Of a stretch of 6,975 bases of DNA, positions 6,090-6,975 are shown piece by piece. Each line of letters opens with the position of its first letter. Within the stretch, counting starts at the first letter, position 1. The notes below the pieces were generated by a model. The model saw nothing but the letters and a program-made list of their open reading frames with translations. It had not been told where the DNA came from and made no database searches. The position numbers were made by a program, and so were the translations under genes. This stretch comes from a bacterium (GTDB lineage: Bacteria > Fidelibacterota > Marinisomatia > Marinisomatales > JAHJCW01), in contig JAUXHY010000065.1 of NCBI GenBank assembly GCA_030621275.1, positions 1 to 6,975 on the forward strand, written 5' to 3'.

Positions 6090-6975
6090 ATGAACAAAAT
6101 AACTTACAATCCTTTTGAAACAGCGCAGAAACAATTTGATCATGCTGCAGATTTATTAGAACTAGATCAAGCTACTCGTGACTTATTACGTAATCCGCTC
6201 AGAGAATTTCATTTTAGTATACCAATCCGTATGGATGATGGTACAATGAAAGTATTCAAAGGGTTTAGGGTTCAGCATAACGATGCAAGAGGTCCCGCTA
6301 AGGGTGGTATCCGGTTTCACCCTCAGGAGACCATTGATACTGTTCGTGCTCTTTCTATGTGGATGACATGGAAAACAGCTGTTGCTGATATTCCATTAGG
6401 CGGAGGTAAGGGTGGTGTTATTTGTGATCCACATAATTTAAGTTTGACTGAACAAGAACGAATTTGTCGCGGATGGGCACGTCAGATCGTAAAGAATGTA
6501 GGATCGCATTCAGATATTCCTGCACCGGATGTAATGACAAATGCACAGCATATGTTATGGATGTTAGATGAATATGAGACAATTAAAGGTGCGAAAGACC
6601 CGGGATTCATTACAGGTAAACCTGTTGGTATGGGCGGATCATTAGGCAGAAAAGAAGCTACAGGGTACGGTGTCATGATTACTGTTAGAGAAGCCTTAAA
6701 GGTATTAAATATTAATCCAGAGAATACTTCAGCAAGTATACAGGGTTTTGGTAATGTCTCTCAATTTGCAATTGAATTATATCAACAGATGGGAGGAACT
6801 GTAAAATGTGTTTCATGTTGGGACCAAGAAGATCATACTAGTTATTCTTACAAAAGAGAAGATGGAATAAATTTAAAAGAACTTCTATCAATTACAGATA
6901 CATTTGGTGGTATTAACAAAACTAAAGCTAAAGTATTAGGGTTTGAAATGCTACCTGGAGATGCATGGTTAGGGC
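6090..6975 (+). CDS. gdhA: Glu/Leu/Phe/Val dehydrogenase family, probably glutamate dehydrogenase (3' end outside window)
   Basis: The first 295 residues are visible and the frame is open to the right edge. The enzyme reversibly deaminates glutamate to 2-oxoglutarate and ammonia with NAD(P), in the cytoplasm. N-terminal NPFETAQKQFDHAADLL suits the family start, which supports the ATG at 6090 despite a weak ribosome site. Substrate and catalytic residues are present: Lys71 in AKGGIRFHP, Lys95 in MTWKTAVADIPL, catalytic Lys107 in GGGKGG and catalytic Asp147 in PAPDV. SLGRKEATGYG (184-194) and the Rossmann GFGNVS (219-224) begin the coenzyme domain. The last visible part includes VSCWDQ and MLPGDAW, typical of this subfamily. 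Cofactor choice cannot be read because the domain is cut off. Glutamate is preferred over branched-chain or aromatic substrates on overall resemblance, not proof. The gene diverges from resB across a shared control region. Confidence 0.9.
   Translation, partial: MNKITYNPFETAQKQFDHAADLLELDQATRDLLRNPLREFHFSIPIRMDDGTMKVFKGFRVQHNDARGPAKGGIRFHPQETIDTVRALSMWMTWKTAVADIPLGGGKGGVICDPHNLSLTEQERICRGWARQIVKNVGSHSDIPAPDVMTNAQHMLWMLDEYETIKGAKDPGFITGKPVGMGGSLGRKEATGYGVMITVREALKVLNINPENTSASIQGFGNVSQFAIELYQQMGGTVKCVSCWDQEDHTSYSYKREDGINLKELLSITDTFGGINKTKAKVLGFEMLPGDAWLG

Noticed and set aside
1..6975. Defence system, mobile element, CRISPR array or RNA gene.
   Set aside because: No repeats with spacers, transposase or integrase motifs, terminal inverted repeats, or tRNA/rRNA-like folds were seen; the genes read as core metabolism and cytochrome maturation.

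Overview
The window is an AT-rich stretch of bacterial chromosome that is nearly all coding. It has three blocks: a rightward three-gene cluster (1-2861), a leftward three-gene operon for cytochrome c maturation (2871 to about 5810), and a rightward glutamate dehydrogenase gene that runs off the right edge (6090-6975). The second and third blocks diverge from one AT-rich control region. No tRNA, rRNA, CRISPR array, insertion sequence or phage gene was seen. The system II (ResB/CcsA) haem-handling proteins point to a bacterium that makes c-type cytochromes outside the cytoplasmic membrane. The GDH sequence and the GltD-like protein remind me of Desulfobacterota, Calditrichota or Marinimicrobia types. 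That is only an impression, and the taxon cannot be fixed from this sequence.

Block 1 begins inside a GltD-like FAD/NAD(P) oxidoreductase with a C-terminal Cys cluster. A small four-helix membrane protein of unknown function follows. The third gene is a 556-residue protein: an extended short-chain dehydrogenase/epimerase fused to about 200 helical residues that resemble the RsbRD-type N-terminal regulatory domain. Spacings of 36 and 26 bases suggest one transcript. The pathway is not evident.

Block 2, read leftward, is resB, a small anchored periplasmic protein, and ccsA. The three are joined by an 8-base and a 4-base (ATGA) overlap, so they are very probably co-transcribed and translationally coupled. 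ResB and CcsA together carry haem across the membrane and attach it to apocytochrome c. The middle protein is uncharacterised but resembles the DUF2155 pattern, and its position suggests an accessory role in the same process. ccsA converges on block 1 with only 9 bases between stop codons.

Block 3 is a Glu/Leu/Phe/Val dehydrogenase with all expected catalytic residues in the visible part. The resB/gdh intergenic region holds the most unusual DNA here: two about 30-base arms in inverted orientation, each pairing TATTCTATTACTA with TTTTATACTA and each pointing at one of the divergent genes. A 15-base palindrome lies between them. This looks like a duplicated, mirrored promoter or operator.

No complete, clearly new system is evident. 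The best leads are the SDR/RsbRD-like fusion with its neighbours, the small protein between resB and ccsA, the enlarged centre of CcsA, and the mirrored control region.
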